A stretch of 54,905 bases of DNA from a virus: positions 1 to 54,905 of IMG/VR virus record IMGVR_UViG_3300035138_000057. The stretch is one strand, 5' to 3'. Shown here piece after piece: positions 7,373-15,228 of this stretch (positions within the stretch are counted from its first letter, which is position 1; each line of letters starts with the position of its first letter). Both the position numbers and the translations under genes were made by a program. The notes beneath the pieces were generated by a model that worked only from the letters and a program-made list of their open reading frames with translations, did not search any database and was not told the origin of the DNA.

Positions 7373-9478
7373 TCACACAACCAGCTGCACTTCGATCGCC
7401 TGCAGCACATCGTTCTCCTGCGCCGCGAAGCCTCGCCGGATCGCCGCCAACGCAGCCCGCTCCCACGGGATCAGCGCTCGGTCGAAGACCTTCCAGTGAG
7501 CGTCGGCCTCCTCGCGAGAAGCAGGGCGATCGATAACTGCGCGGGTTGTGCACCGGCAGGAGATCACGTTCCACGCCGACCCGTTGAAGTCTCCTGGGTA
7601 CATCAACGGCTCACCACCCACGATAAACGGTTCGTCGATACCCACGATGGCGATATCCCCAACCATCTCGGCATGCTCGTCTCGAGTCCTACCATCAGGA
7701 GTTTTGAGCCACTGCCTGCGAGCTACCACCCCGCTCTGCTTGTGTGCTGACCACGTTCCGAAGTTGCTCGAACCCATCACCTCGGTCCGCGCGATCCTCT
7801 CCGCGCGGTAACCACGAGCATCCGCGAACACGCTGCTCACCCGCTTCGACAGCTCCCTCTTACCCTCCCCAGCCTCGAAACCTTCGATCAACTGGAACCG
7901 CAGCTCCTTGCGCGTCGTCGCGTTGACGAGCTCGAAACGACCCTTCGTCGACGAGAAGTTAGCTAGGTGGTCCACGACCAACGGGTTGAGCATGTCGAAC
8001 GAGATCCCGACACCGAGCTCCGCCAGCTGCGCGCTCCCCCAACTCTCGAGCTGCGACGACCACACCGGTTCGACCTCCGTCATGAGCCGCGTAGGTTGCA
8101 ACGCTCGCAGAACGTTTTCCACCCGCTCGTCCTTCGTCACCGCCCGCGACGCAGCCTTCGGCGGCGGGTTCCGAAAAACACGTTGTTCCACGGTAGGTGG
8201 AACACCCAGTGACTGCGGCAGCAGGTTTACCGGCACCATCCGCACGTCTACGTCCCCCACCGGATCCACGTCCTGCAACGTATTCCATTGCCGTAACGTT
8301 AGCGCGTATGGTGCTGCCTTCGCTGCTTCGAGCTGCCGCTCGCGATCCTCAGGGACAGGGCTCTCGTACCAGAGCACGAGGCGCGGATCGAACTGCGGCA
8401 CGAGCTTCGCCTGGAAGTGGGCACGCTGCCGCTCGGCTCGCGGAACCACTACGTATTTACCCATCAGAAAGTCTGCTGTCCGTGCCTTCGCCCAGTTTGA
8501 ATCCTCGATGATTCCCACGACCTCAGGTGGCGTCCCAAAGGTTTCCACCACCGTGTTACGCTCGAACTTACGCAGCTCGATGAGCTCCATATCCTTGAAC
8601 GACCTACCGAGGACGTGGACGTCCACCTTCCCGTTCGTGATCTTGAGCTGATGCGCTCGACGCGGTCCGCGCAGCTGCGCCTTCCACTCCGCATCGATCT
8701 GTTTCACCTGCTCGGCTCGAGCCTCGGGATACGCGACGATCGCATCCGGCAGCGCTCCGTTGTAGAAAAACGCTTTGATGAACTGAGCCGCGTACTCATC
8801 GGTATCGAGCTCATCACCTAGCGCCTCACCGATCCCTGCTCCACGCTTGTACGGATCGTAGGCATCCGGAATCACCAGATCGAGCACGTCCGCTGCTGGA
8901 AACTTTTTCGGTAGGCTGCCCAACCTGATCTCATAAAACCCATCTGGACCCTTTGGCAACTCAGTCACCCAGTGCGAAGGGATCGGCCACTGCCGCACGG
9001 GCATACCCAACGCATTACGCTCGAGCAGCGCGAAAGCCTCACCCTTGAGATCGAGGTACACCTGCGTCAACGCCCGCACGTCGAGACCCGTCAACCGATG
9101 GCATCCAGCATCGAGGAAATCCAGTAACGGATGATCCGGCAGCTCCCGAAATCGGTCGGCGTCCCTCGCCTGCCGAATCAACGTGTTTCGCTTCACGTGA
9201 TCCCCAACTAACTGCAAGGCCTTCGATCGCGTTGGCCTTCCCCGGCTGTCAGTCGCTACTCCCACCTTCCACTCGATTGAGGCAGTGGCATGCGCGATCT
9301 TGCTCACTACCGATTGCAACCACGGCGACCGTCTGTACATCAGAATAAGTTCGGCGCTCCCTCTACGCGGCGGAGCCTTGCGCCTGAACAACTCCTCGAT
9401 GACCGCAGCCGCCTGCGCACCGTCAACCGACTTCGGTGTCAACCACGACGCCAGCTTTTGCCTCACCCCGTTCCACAT
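7373..9478 (-). CDS. Portal protein fused to MuF-like head morphogenesis domain
   Basis: The 701-residue protein contains two head functions. Residues about 1-440 are an SPP1/HK97-type portal: RSPWLQSVVSKIAHATASIEW near the start, GEAFALLERNALGMPVRQWPIP, and the helical stem region with FGTPPEVVGIIEDSNWAKAR. Residues about 480-650 carry the Mu gpF-like minor head domain: AERIARTEVMGSSNFGTWSA, GRTRDEHAEM and the closing NVISCRCT cysteine pair. The portal is the DNA entry ring; MuF proteins sit inside the head. The two are usually separate adjacent genes. ATG at 9478, GAGGG upstream. Confidence 0.88.
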   Translation of the reverse strand: MWNGVRQKLASWLTPKSVDGAQAAAVIEELFRRKAPPRRGSAELILMYRRSPWLQSVVSKIAHATASIEWKVGVATDSRGRPTRSKALQLVGDHVKRNTLIRQARDADRFRELPDHPLLDFLDAGCHRLTGLDVRALTQVYLDLKGEAFALLERNALGMPVRQWPIPSHWVTELPKGPDGFYEIRLGSLPKKFPAADVLDLVIPDAYDPYKRGAGIGEALGDELDTDEYAAQFIKAFFYNGALPDAIVAYPEARAEQVKQIDAEWKAQLRGPRRAHQLKITNGKVDVHVLGRSFKDMELIELRKFERNTVVETFGTPPEVVGIIEDSNWAKARTADFLMGKYVVVPRAERQRAHFQAKLVPQFDPRLVLWYESPVPEDRERQLEAAKAAPYALTLRQWNTLQDVDPVGDVDVRMVPVNLLPQSLGVPPTVEQRVFRNPPPKAASRAVTKDERVENVLRALQPTRLMTEVEPVWSSQLESWGSAQLAELGVGISFDMLNPLVVDHLANFSSTKGRFELVNATTRKELRFQLIEGFEAGEGKRELSKRVSSVFADARGYRAERIARTEVMGSSNFGTWSAHKQSGVVARRQWLKTPDGRTRDEHAEMVGDIAIVGIDEPFIVGGEPLMYPGDFNGSAWNVISCRCTTRAVIDRPASREEADAHWKVFDRALIPWERAALAAIRRGFAAQENDVLQAIEVQLVV

Positions 9479-9485
9479 AGTGCCC

Positions 9486-10895
9486 TCACAGAAGAACGAT
9501 GTCCTTATACTTAATCAAGAGCTCGGTAACCAGCCACACCAACGCATCGATCCGGTTGGGAGACTCGTTCGACCTCGATGCGTCCCAAGTACACATCTCG
9601 TCCTCGAGCAGCGGCAGCTCACCCACGTGATGCACCAAACCCTGCTCGTAGAGAGCGTGCACCGGTTCAGCACGCGCCCGCTTACCCTTCGACGCTCGCA
9701 CACCCTTGCACACCACACCGGGATCAACACCGTTGATAATGGTCTGCACCATGTCACCGCCCTGGTTAGTCTCGTAGACCACCATGTCCAAGTCACTATC
9801 TTGCAACCTGCGTATCGCCACCTTCGCTGCGGTCAACGGTGTCGCCTTCAACGTGTCGTCCCCGCAAACGTACACATGCCCGTCGGTTCCCCTTCCACCC
9901 CAGATCTGACCCCATGCATCGGAAGTTTCGGTGTTCGTTGTAGACGGATCCAACGACGTGATCCCCACCACGAACTCCGGATGACTATCCCGCCGAAACT
10001 GCTGGATCAGCTTACGCGACCACAACGCTCCCGGCACCTCGGCCGACCACGCTTCCTCGGGGGTAGCTGGGTACTCACGCCGAAACCTGTGCACCCCGAA
10101 GAGCTCCCGCACCTTGCCTCGACGCCACACCAGTTGCTCGTTCGTTACCTCATACTTTGTTTTGTACTCGACCTCCTCCGCAGTTAGCTCGAAGTCGTCA
10201 GGTAGCTGCTCCTGGTACTCACTCTGCCAAAACCACGGCACGAAGATCGGAATGTAACCTGAGTCTCCTTTAATGGCATCACTCCAGTATTTCCAAAATA
10301 ATCCGCGTGGTCCAACCGACGTGCTCTCGAGGATCACCTCGGATCCACTACCAGGAACCATCTGAAGAGCTCCAGCCGCGTGGTCCTCCGCGTTCGGCCA
10401 GAACGCCACCTCGCTGCCGTGAAAATACTGAATCGTGTCCGAACGACCAGTACCCTTCCCGCCCGCAGTGGCCACCCGGTAACCGCTGTCGAGCTTCCCG
10501 AAGACCAACTCCTTCGCGTTCGACGCGGCGAGCTTCGGTCGTACCTGCGATGGACTATTGCGGTAGTACCGATCCGTCATATCGAAGATCGTTTGCGTGC
10601 TCTCGTCCTTGTGAGTCAGGATGAAAGCACGCATCCCCCGAGCATGGATCAACTGATGGTAGAACCGAGCCTGCACGTAGGTGGAGATCCCCTGTTGCCG
10701 CCCTTTCAAAATTATCGCCCTCACCCTACCGGTCTGCTTCTTTTGCTTCTCGAGCCACTCGTGTACATACCGCTGCGCGCTGTTCAACCTTAGAGGGATG
10801 ACCTGTCCGTCCTTCGCTCGGATCCGAAGGCATTTCGCCGCGAAAAAATTGAAGTCGTCGCGCAACCGACGACGCATGGTAAGCTCGTCGGTCAT
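9486..10895 (-). CDS. terL: Terminase large subunit
   Basis: The 469-residue packaging ATPase/nuclease shows an N-terminal ATPase with Walker A-like KGRQQGIST (about residues 64-72) after a Q-motif region (RLNSAQRYVHEWL), a coupling/Walker B region ending FHGSEVAFW, and the motif ESTSVG. The nuclease half has an acidic SLDPS strand and a C-terminal acidic RIDALVW. It pumps DNA through the portal and cuts it. It starts at ATG 10895, whose first base is shared with the preceding TAA (TAATG). Order small terminase, zinc protein, large terminase, portal is normal. Confidence 0.93.
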   Translation of the reverse strand: MTDELTMRRRLRDDFNFFAAKCLRIRAKDGQVIPLRLNSAQRYVHEWLEKQKKQTGRVRAIILKGRQQGISTYVQARFYHQLIHARGMRAFILTHKDESTQTIFDMTDRYYRNSPSQVRPKLAASNAKELVFGKLDSGYRVATAGGKGTGRSDTIQYFHGSEVAFWPNAEDHAAGALQMVPGSGSEVILESTSVGPRGLFWKYWSDAIKGDSGYIPIFVPWFWQSEYQEQLPDDFELTAEEVEYKTKYEVTNEQLVWRRGKVRELFGVHRFRREYPATPEEAWSAEVPGALWSRKLIQQFRRDSHPEFVVGITSLDPSTTNTETSDAWGQIWGGRGTDGHVYVCGDDTLKATPLTAAKVAIRRLQDSDLDMVVYETNQGGDMVQTIINGVDPGVVCKGVRASKGKRARAEPVHALYEQGLVHHVGELPLLEDEMCTWDASRSNESPNRIDALVWLVTELLIKYKDIVLL

Positions 10896-11212
10896 TAAAA
10901 AGAACCCGTACGATCTACACCAGCACTGGGTACAGGCGTCGGAGGTGGTTTACTCAAACCACTACCACCTTGAGGAGGGGTCGCCTTCTTCGGTCGCTTG
11001 AACCATGCATAAGCATCGTCGCGCGTCGGACAGCACACAGTGCAGACAAAACGCTCCACCGGACGCCCACGTAAACCTTTAAACCACCAACCAACACCCC
11101 AACCAAACTCACGACGAAACTCTTGCTTGCACTTCTCACACCACAACCACTGAAACAACCTCCACACCTGCCCAACACAAGCCTTCTCTCTATCTTCATG
11201 AGTTCGCTTCAT
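10895..11212 (-). CDS. Zinc-ribbon protein between the terminase genes
   Basis: A 105-residue protein with two cysteine knuckles, CEKC (about 25-28) and CTVCC (about 57-61), predicting one bound zinc, and a tryptophan-rich segment between them (WGVGWWFKGLRG). The C-terminal 30 residues are proline/glycine-rich and probably disordered. ATG at 11212 follows GGAGGAGACGGA and overlaps the end of the small terminase gene. Its place between terminase subunits suggests a role in DNA recognition or cutting during packaging, for example as an HNH-less remnant or adaptor, but this is only inferred. Confidence 0.65.
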   Translation of the reverse strand: MKRTHEDREKACVGQVWRLFQWLWCEKCKQEFRREFGWGVGWWFKGLRGRPVERFVCTVCCPTRDDAYAWFKRPKKATPPQGGSGLSKPPPTPVPSAGVDRTGSF

Positions 11213-11694
11213 TCCGTCTCCTCCATCTTCTTCAACCAGTCCTCGTGGCTGGCCGTCGCATCCACCTTCACCGGCGCGTCGAGCCCCCAGAGCTTCGCCA
11301 TCCGATCCATGAGCTTCACGACCCGATCCACCGCCTTCATGTTGATCTCCTGCTTACCCTTGATCGCCTTGGGAAGCAGGTTCCTCAACATCGCCTCGAT
11401 GCGCCGGGTCTCGATCCTGCGCAACTCGATAGCCTTGTCGGTCGTCGACTGCGCCAGGTCCTCCAACACGCGCTTCACCATCTTATGCGCGGCGGCACCA
11501 GACACCCCGAGCTGCCTGCCGATCTCGCGATATGAATTCCCGAGGATACGGAGGTCAAAAGCTTTATCCTCTTGCGTGCGCGCCTTCGAGCGTCGACCCG
11601 ACGTAGCAGATTCAGCGGTGCGCCGACGAGACTTTTTCGCTCGCGTGACTTTCTTTTGAGTAGCTTTCCTCTTAGTATACTTCTTTCCCGGCAT
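11209..11694 (-). CDS. terS: Terminase small subunit
   Basis: A 161-residue DNA-binding protein. A very basic N-terminus (about 35 residues of Lys/Arg) precedes a helix-turn-helix (FDLRILGNSYREIGRQLGVS, about residues 47-66), then a long helical region (DLAQSTTDKAIELRRIETRR) for oligomerisation. This is the domain order of phage small terminases that select phage DNA and activate the large subunit two genes downstream. ATG at 11694 is preceded by GGAG with a 5-base spacer. Confidence 0.8.
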   Translation of the reverse strand: MPGKKYTKRKATQKKVTRAKKSRRRTAESATSGRRSKARTQEDKAFDLRILGNSYREIGRQLGVSGAAAHKMVKRVLEDLAQSTTDKAIELRRIETRRIEAMLRNLLPKAIKGKQEINMKAVDRVVKLMDRMAKLWGLDAPVKVDATASHEDWLKKMEETE

Positions 11695-11709
11695 GTCAAC
11701 TCCAGACTG

Positions 11710-12072
11710 TCACTGACTGAATACATGCTTCTGCAGCTCGGCGATCGCTTCCGCTGCGGACCAAGCCAGCACCACTTGCCACCCCGCCTCCCGGAACCGC
11801 TCGAGCCACTTGTGCTGCTGCTCGGTAATGTCCTTGCGCCGGCATTTGAGCAACACCACCGCGCCGACGCTTCCTACGCGTACCGGCTGATCCAGGATCA
11901 ACACCGTCGGAGCACCCCGCTGCTTGTCGTGCTCACCAAGACGCAGGTACCACGCCTCACCGTTGCTCAACCACTCGACCAGCTTCGCGAGCTCGAGGTC
12001 TACCGGACGCCGCTTCGTTCTCATGCAACCATGGTACACCCGATCCACCAACGTTTGAAAGTACCGCCGCAC
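11710..12072 (-). CDS. VRR-NUC-like protein lacking catalytic acids
   Basis: The first gene of the leftward operon encodes about 120 residues. Residues 52-100 follow the VRR-NUC pattern (GAPTVLILD, then VVLLKCRRKDITEQQHKWLE and REAGWQVVLAWS). In active members the first motif reads G-x-PD and the second E-x-K; here they read GAPT and LLK, so both metal-binding acids are missing while K and Q are kept. It may be a catalytically dead DNA-binding version. GTG at 12072 gives 120 residues; an ATG at 12024 would give 104 and neither has a strong binding site. Compare the intact VRR-NUC gene at 30375. Confidence 0.6.
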   Translation of the reverse strand: MRRYFQTLVDRVYHGCMRTKRRPVDLELAKLVEWLSNGEAWYLRLGEHDKQRGAPTVLILDQPVRVGSVGAVVLLKCRRKDITEQQHKWLERFREAGWQVVLAWSAAEAIAELQKHVFSQ

Positions 12073-12123
12073 CCTTTTGCCGGCCGATGTCGTGCTAAAC
12101 CGTATTAGTAAACCGGTGTATTT

Positions 12124-12152
12124 AGTATAGGCGGTAAAAACGCACGGGGACA
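12124..12152 (-). promoter_or_regulatory. Candidate late (leftward) promoter
   Basis: On the minus strand TATACT (12129-12124) is a good -10 element with TGTCCC (12152-12147) 17 bp upstream as a poor -35. It points into the packaging operon starting at 12072. The weak -35 suggests activator dependence, possibly through the surrounding G-rich repeats, one of which overlaps it. Confidence 0.4.
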
Positions 12153-12427
12153 GGGTTGGTTCCTTTAAAGTCCCCCTGCTGTACCTTTTTTCTCTATATT
12201 ATTTATATACTTATCTTAGGGGGTCAGGGGGTCAGGGAGAAGTAGTAGTAATAATAGTAATAAAAAACGGTGGTATAGTAATATATATAGGTATTAGGGG
12301 GGAAGGTATAGGGGCGGTTTTCGCTTGTCCCCCCTGACCCCAGGTGTTCTTTCTTGGAAACATTGTGTTTTAGTGGACAGGGTGGTCAGCCGATCACCCT
12401 GATGTTGCTGGTTTCGGTGTTGCTCGT

Positions 12428-12456
12428 TTGCCAAATCGTTCCTTCTATATTATTAT
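12428..12456 (+). promoter_or_regulatory. Rightward promoter for the early operon
   Basis: TTGCCA (12428-12433), a 17-bp spacer and TATTAT (12451-12456) form a near-consensus sigma70-type promoter. The transcript would have a leader of about 48 nt with a GGAGGAGG binding site before the ATG at 12511. Confidence 0.6.
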
Positions 12457-12510
12457 GTATAGGTTTGATGTGCGGTTGCTCAACTAGGTTATCTGGAGGA
12501 GGTGTGGAAA

Positions 12511-12843
12511 ATGGCTCGTGGGACTAACGGTAAGATCTTCGTCGAGATAGATCCGGATCTGAAGTATCGCCTAGGCGTGAAGTTGACACGCGATAAGAGT
12601 ACCCTTAAAAATTGGGTCCGTCGAAAAGCGATCGAGGATACTAAGGACGTACCCGTGAAAACCGCGGACCTCTTGAGTGCGGTTGCAGGTCTTTTGAGCA
12701 CGGCTGTAGATCTTTTGAGCACGGCTCAGAAGACCGGGGGCACAGCCGGCGCCGTTGCTGGTTGCTCGACTGACCACGGAAAGCAGCCCGAAGCCAATGG
12801 TGGGGGCAAGACAGCCAGGAAGTCGCGCAAGTCGAAGTACTGA
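12511..12843 (+). CDS. Ribbon-helix-helix-like protein with heptad repeats and basic tail
   Basis: A 110-residue protein, first in the rightward operon. Residues 8-42 (KIFVEIDPDLKYRLGVKLTR ... LKNWVRRKAIE) look like a strand-helix-helix DNA-binding domain of the MetJ/Arc type. Residues 53-73 are three leucine-rich heptads encoded by tandem 21-bp repeats, a likely coiled coil. The C-terminus is a basic tail, KTARKSRKSKY, almost the same as that of the ssDNA-binding-like protein at 25573. I chose ATG 12511 over GTG 12502, which abuts the binding site. It may regulate the divergent operons or act at the nearby origin. Confidence 0.65.
   Translation: MARGTNGKIFVEIDPDLKYRLGVKLTRDKSTLKNWVRRKAIEDTKDVPVKTADLLSAVAGLLSTAVDLLSTAQKTGGTAGAVAGCSTDHGKQPEANGGGKTARKSRKSKY
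12667..12729 (+). repeat. Three tandem 21-bp repeats inside the RHH-like gene
   Basis: Units of 21 bp centred on CTTTTGAGCACGGCT are repeated three times (12667, 12688, 12709). They encode the heptads DLLSAVA, GLLSTAV and DLLSTAQ, with leucines in register. Unit two and three differ at few positions, so the array is young and could vary in length between relatives. Confidence 0.85.
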
Positions 12844-12863
12844 TCGTGGCGGGCTCCCGTGCC

Positions 12864-12893
12864 TTGCGGTTGTCCTCGTTCTCGTGGTACAGT
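12864..12893 (+). promoter_or_regulatory. Promoter upstream of primase gene
   Basis: TTGCGG (12864-12869) and TACAGT (12888-12893) are separated by 18 bp. The predicted leader of roughly 70 nt is highly structured (next entry) and leads to the ATG at 12973. Confidence 0.5.
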
Positions 12894-12904
12894 CGGCGTA
12901 ACTG

Positions 12905-12972
12905 GCACCCGCGCGTGGCGGTCTTCGGACCTCTCAGCTGCGACCGCGCGCGGGTGCTGAGAACCGCAGCTG
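12905..12972 (+). promoter_or_regulatory. Structured primase leader with competing stems
   Basis: GCACCCGCGCG (12905-12915) pairs perfectly over 11 bp with CGCGCGGGTGC (12947-12957). Within the loop, CAGCTGCG (12935-12942) pairs perfectly with CGCAGCTG (12965-12972), which directly abuts the ATG, and CTCAGC (12933-12938) can instead pair with GCTGAG (12956-12961). The last two pairings exclude each other. This is the architecture of a translational switch or an autoregulatory protein-binding leader, and the gene lacks a clear Shine-Dalgarno site. Confidence 0.5.
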
Positions 12973-14964
12973 ATGACATCACGCAGGAAGAAAGCCAAAC
13001 CAAGCAAGAAGACGTCGTGGTCGGCGCTCGCTCGCGAGCGGTTGGCCACCTACGGGTTGACCGTTGCTGATGCCAAGCAGCTCGGGATCGAGGAGCTCTC
13101 CGCGAAGTGCACCGCGCAGCTGCTCTCGACCATGCGGTCACCTCCTGAGCTGCCCTCCCTGTTGTTTCGGTACCACGACGTGCACGGCACTCAGCGCGAA
13201 GGGGTGTGGCGCTTGCGGCTGCTGGAGTTGCCAACAGGATCCTTCGGAGAGCGCAAGCAGCTCGGCAAGTACCTGCAGGAGCCTGGCACCCCGCCGGTGA
13301 TCTACTGGCCACGGACGCGCGCGTGGTCGAAGCTGATTACGCACCCGAGCGAAACCATCTTGATCACCGAAGGGGAAGGAAAGGCTGCGTGCGCGGCGAA
13401 GCACGGTTACGCGTGCCTCGGGCTCGGTGGCGTGTGGTCCTGGCGCAGCAAGAGGCACGACTGGTCGATCCTGCCGGAGCTGCTCGAAGTGACGTGGGCC
13501 GGGCGCGAGGTGATCGTGGTCTTCGACAGCGACGGGCGGCGCAACGAGCAGGTCTGCTTAGCGGCGGCGCAGCTTACCCGACAGCTGCAGCACCGCGGTG
13601 CTCGGACCAAGGTGGTCTTCCTGCCCGACCTCGACGGTCACGACAAGGTCGGCCTCGACGACTTCATCGTGTTGCGGGGGCCGGAAGCCTTCGACGCCCT
13701 GCTCGAGGACGGGGAGGAGTACGAGGTCTCGTTGCCGAAGCGGCTGACCGTGGCGGACCTCGGGGCCATCCTGAGGTACGACGCGTGGGACGCGCAGCCC
13801 ACCCACTGGTCCGGCGCGCTCGAGTACAACGAGTGCACGCAGGAGCTGTGCTTGGGGCGGCGTCCGTACAAGCTCGACGACCTGATCACCGAGCTGCGTG
13901 CAGAACTAGCTGGCAAGGGAGCACACGCGGCGAAGGAGGACATCGCGGACGTGGCGCTGCACCTCGCGCGGGACCAGGGCTATCACCCGGTGCGGGAGTA
14001 CCTGTTGGAGCTCGGCCCGCCGCCTCGGGGGGCGTGGCTCGAACGCTTGGTGACGCAGGCCTTCCGTCTCGAGCAGGACGAGCTGTCGGTTACCTTAATA
14101 AGGAAGTTCGCGATCAGCGCGGTGGCGCGAGCGCTCGACCCGGGGTGCAAGGTGGACACGGCGCTGATCCTGGTCGGTCCTCAGGGATGGCGCAAGAGCT
14201 CGTTTTTCGGGGCGCTGTTCGGGTCGGATTACCTAGGTGATACGGTGATCGATCTGAGGCAGATCAAAGATTCGATCCTCGCGCTGCACCGATGCTGGTG
14301 CTACGAGTGGCAGGAGATGCATACCTATAGGCGTGCGGATATCGAGAACATCAAAGGCTTCATCACGTCGCGGGCGGACATCGTACGGTTGCCCTACGAG
14401 CGCAGCCCGATCCGCAAGCCGCGGTGGACGGTGGTGGTCGGGTCGACGAACGACGACGCGTTCCTGACGGACCAAACCGGGTCGCGTCGCTTCTGGCCCG
14501 TCCCGGTTCCGTACCCGATCGACCTGGATTGGGTGGAAACGCACCGCGACGCGGTGTGGGCCGAAGCGGTGGAAGCGTACCAGGCTGGGGAGCCGTGGTG
14601 GCTCGATGAGGGGTCAAGGGAGGCCAGGCAGTTGTGGCACCGGCACGAGCAGCACGAGGTCGTCGACATTGTGGAGGAGCGGATCCGGTTGTACCTGCAG
14701 CGGCGGGCGGAGAACGGGATCGAGGAACCGCCGTCGGTGCTCGACGTGATCGACGGGGCGGGGTTGTCGGAGCGGGTTACCTCCTCGAGGATCGGGTTGG
14801 CTATGAAACGCTGCGGATACCGAGGTATTCGGCCTAAGGTAGCGAAGGGGAAGCCGGGGCCGACGCTGTACGTCCCGGAGGCCTGGCAGGGTCAGGTGCG
14901 GGATCTCAAGGGTCGGGCTCTCGAGGAGCTGCAGAAGCAACGGGCGAAGAAAAAGAAGTTTTGA
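12973..14964 (+). CDS. Primase-helicase: TOPRIM/DUF3854-like plus VirE-type ATPase
   Basis: The 663-residue replication protein has an N-terminal TOPRIM-like region: ILITEGEGKAACAAKHGYA (about 125-143), then VIVVFDSDGRRNEQVCLAA (about 180) and DLDGHDKVGLDDFI. The C-terminal half is a VirE/superfamily 3-like ATPase with Walker A ILVGPQGWRKSSFFGALFG (about 397-415), Walker B region CWCYEWQEMH and sensor WTVVVGSTNDDAFLTD. It would prime and unwind DNA at the fork. It ends in a basic tail with terminal phenylalanine (RAKKKKF). ATG at 12973; no clear binding site, see the structured leader. Confidence 0.85.
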   Translation: MTSRRKKAKPSKKTSWSALARERLATYGLTVADAKQLGIEELSAKCTAQLLSTMRSPPELPSLLFRYHDVHGTQREGVWRLRLLELPTGSFGERKQLGKYLQEPGTPPVIYWPRTRAWSKLITHPSETILITEGEGKAACAAKHGYACLGLGGVWSWRSKRHDWSILPELLEVTWAGREVIVVFDSDGRRNEQVCLAAAQLTRQLQHRGARTKVVFLPDLDGHDKVGLDDFIVLRGPEAFDALLEDGEEYEVSLPKRLTVADLGAILRYDAWDAQPTHWSGALEYNECTQELCLGRRPYKLDDLITELRAELAGKGAHAAKEDIADVALHLARDQGYHPVREYLLELGPPPRGAWLERLVTQAFRLEQDELSVTLIRKFAISAVARALDPGCKVDTALILVGPQGWRKSSFFGALFGSDYLGDTVIDLRQIKDSILALHRCWCYEWQEMHTYRRADIENIKGFITSRADIVRLPYERSPIRKPRWTVVVGSTNDDAFLTDQTGSRRFWPVPVPYPIDLDWVETHRDAVWAEAVEAYQAGEPWWLDEGSREARQLWHRHEQHEVVDIVEERIRLYLQRRAENGIEEPPSVLDVIDGAGLSERVTSSRIGLAMKRCGYRGIRPKVAKGKPGPTLYVPEAWQGQVRDLKGRALEELQKQRAKKKKF

Positions 14965-14970
14965 GGTAAA

Positions 14971-15228
14971 GTGGTGAGTGGTAAGAGGTGCCAGCGGAAT
15001 CCTTCAGACAACGATCAGTCTTTGGACTGCGTTTTGAGTGACTGGCCGTCGCGGACTCTGCGTCGTCGTGGAGACCGGCGGTTGCGGATCATCGACGAGC
15101 AGGTGTTCGTGGTAGAGCGCGTCAAGGTGAGCCAGCTGAGCTACGAGCTGCTGTGTTCGGCGAGCACGCTGGGTGCGGCGGAGCGGTACTGGGGCAGGTG
15201 GGTAGGAGGTAGCGGTGAGGTTGTTTGA
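14971..15228 (+). CDS. Hypothetical basic protein downstream of primase
   Basis: An 85-residue basic protein with no domain I recognise. GTG start at 14971, seven bases after the primase stop region, with GAGGTAAAG as binding site. The central part RRRGDRRLRIIDEQVFVVER suggests strands after a basic patch. It overlaps the next small gene by 14 bp, in keeping with a tightly packed early operon. Confidence 0.55.
   Translation: MVSGKRCQRNPSDNDQSLDCVLSDWPSRTLRRRGDRRLRIIDEQVFVVERVKVSQLSYELLCSASTLGAAERYWGRWVGGSGEVV

Larger units (their letters stand above)
12073..12510. other. Divergent intergenic region, candidate replication origin
   Basis: This 438-bp gap separates the leftward and rightward operons. 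It holds G-rich repeats on the pattern GG(A/T)CAGGG: 12147-12155, two tandem copies of GGGGGTCA at 12219-12237, an inverted copy at 12329-12343, and GGACAGGGTGGTCAG near 12374. Two AT-rich tracts (12184-12218 and 12239-12291) could melt. CAGGGTG/CACCCTG (12378-12401) is a 7-bp inverted repeat. Repeats plus AT-rich DNA next to the primase-helicase operon, at an apparent strand-composition switch, fit an iteron-type origin. I see no gene here. Confidence 0.5.

Noticed and set aside
12219-12237. CRISPR-like short repeats
   Set aside because: The G-rich repeats are only 8 bp and directly adjacent, with no spacers; better seen as iteron- or quadruplex-type sequence.
12846-13070. 74-residue ORF covering the primase leader
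   Set aside because: It overlaps the promoter, the paired stems and the primase start in another frame, has no good binding site and looks like a chance frame.
13206-14240. 344-residue ORF inside the primase gene
   Set aside because: Shadow frame of high-GC coding DNA, dominated by Arg, Gly and Ala, with no domain.
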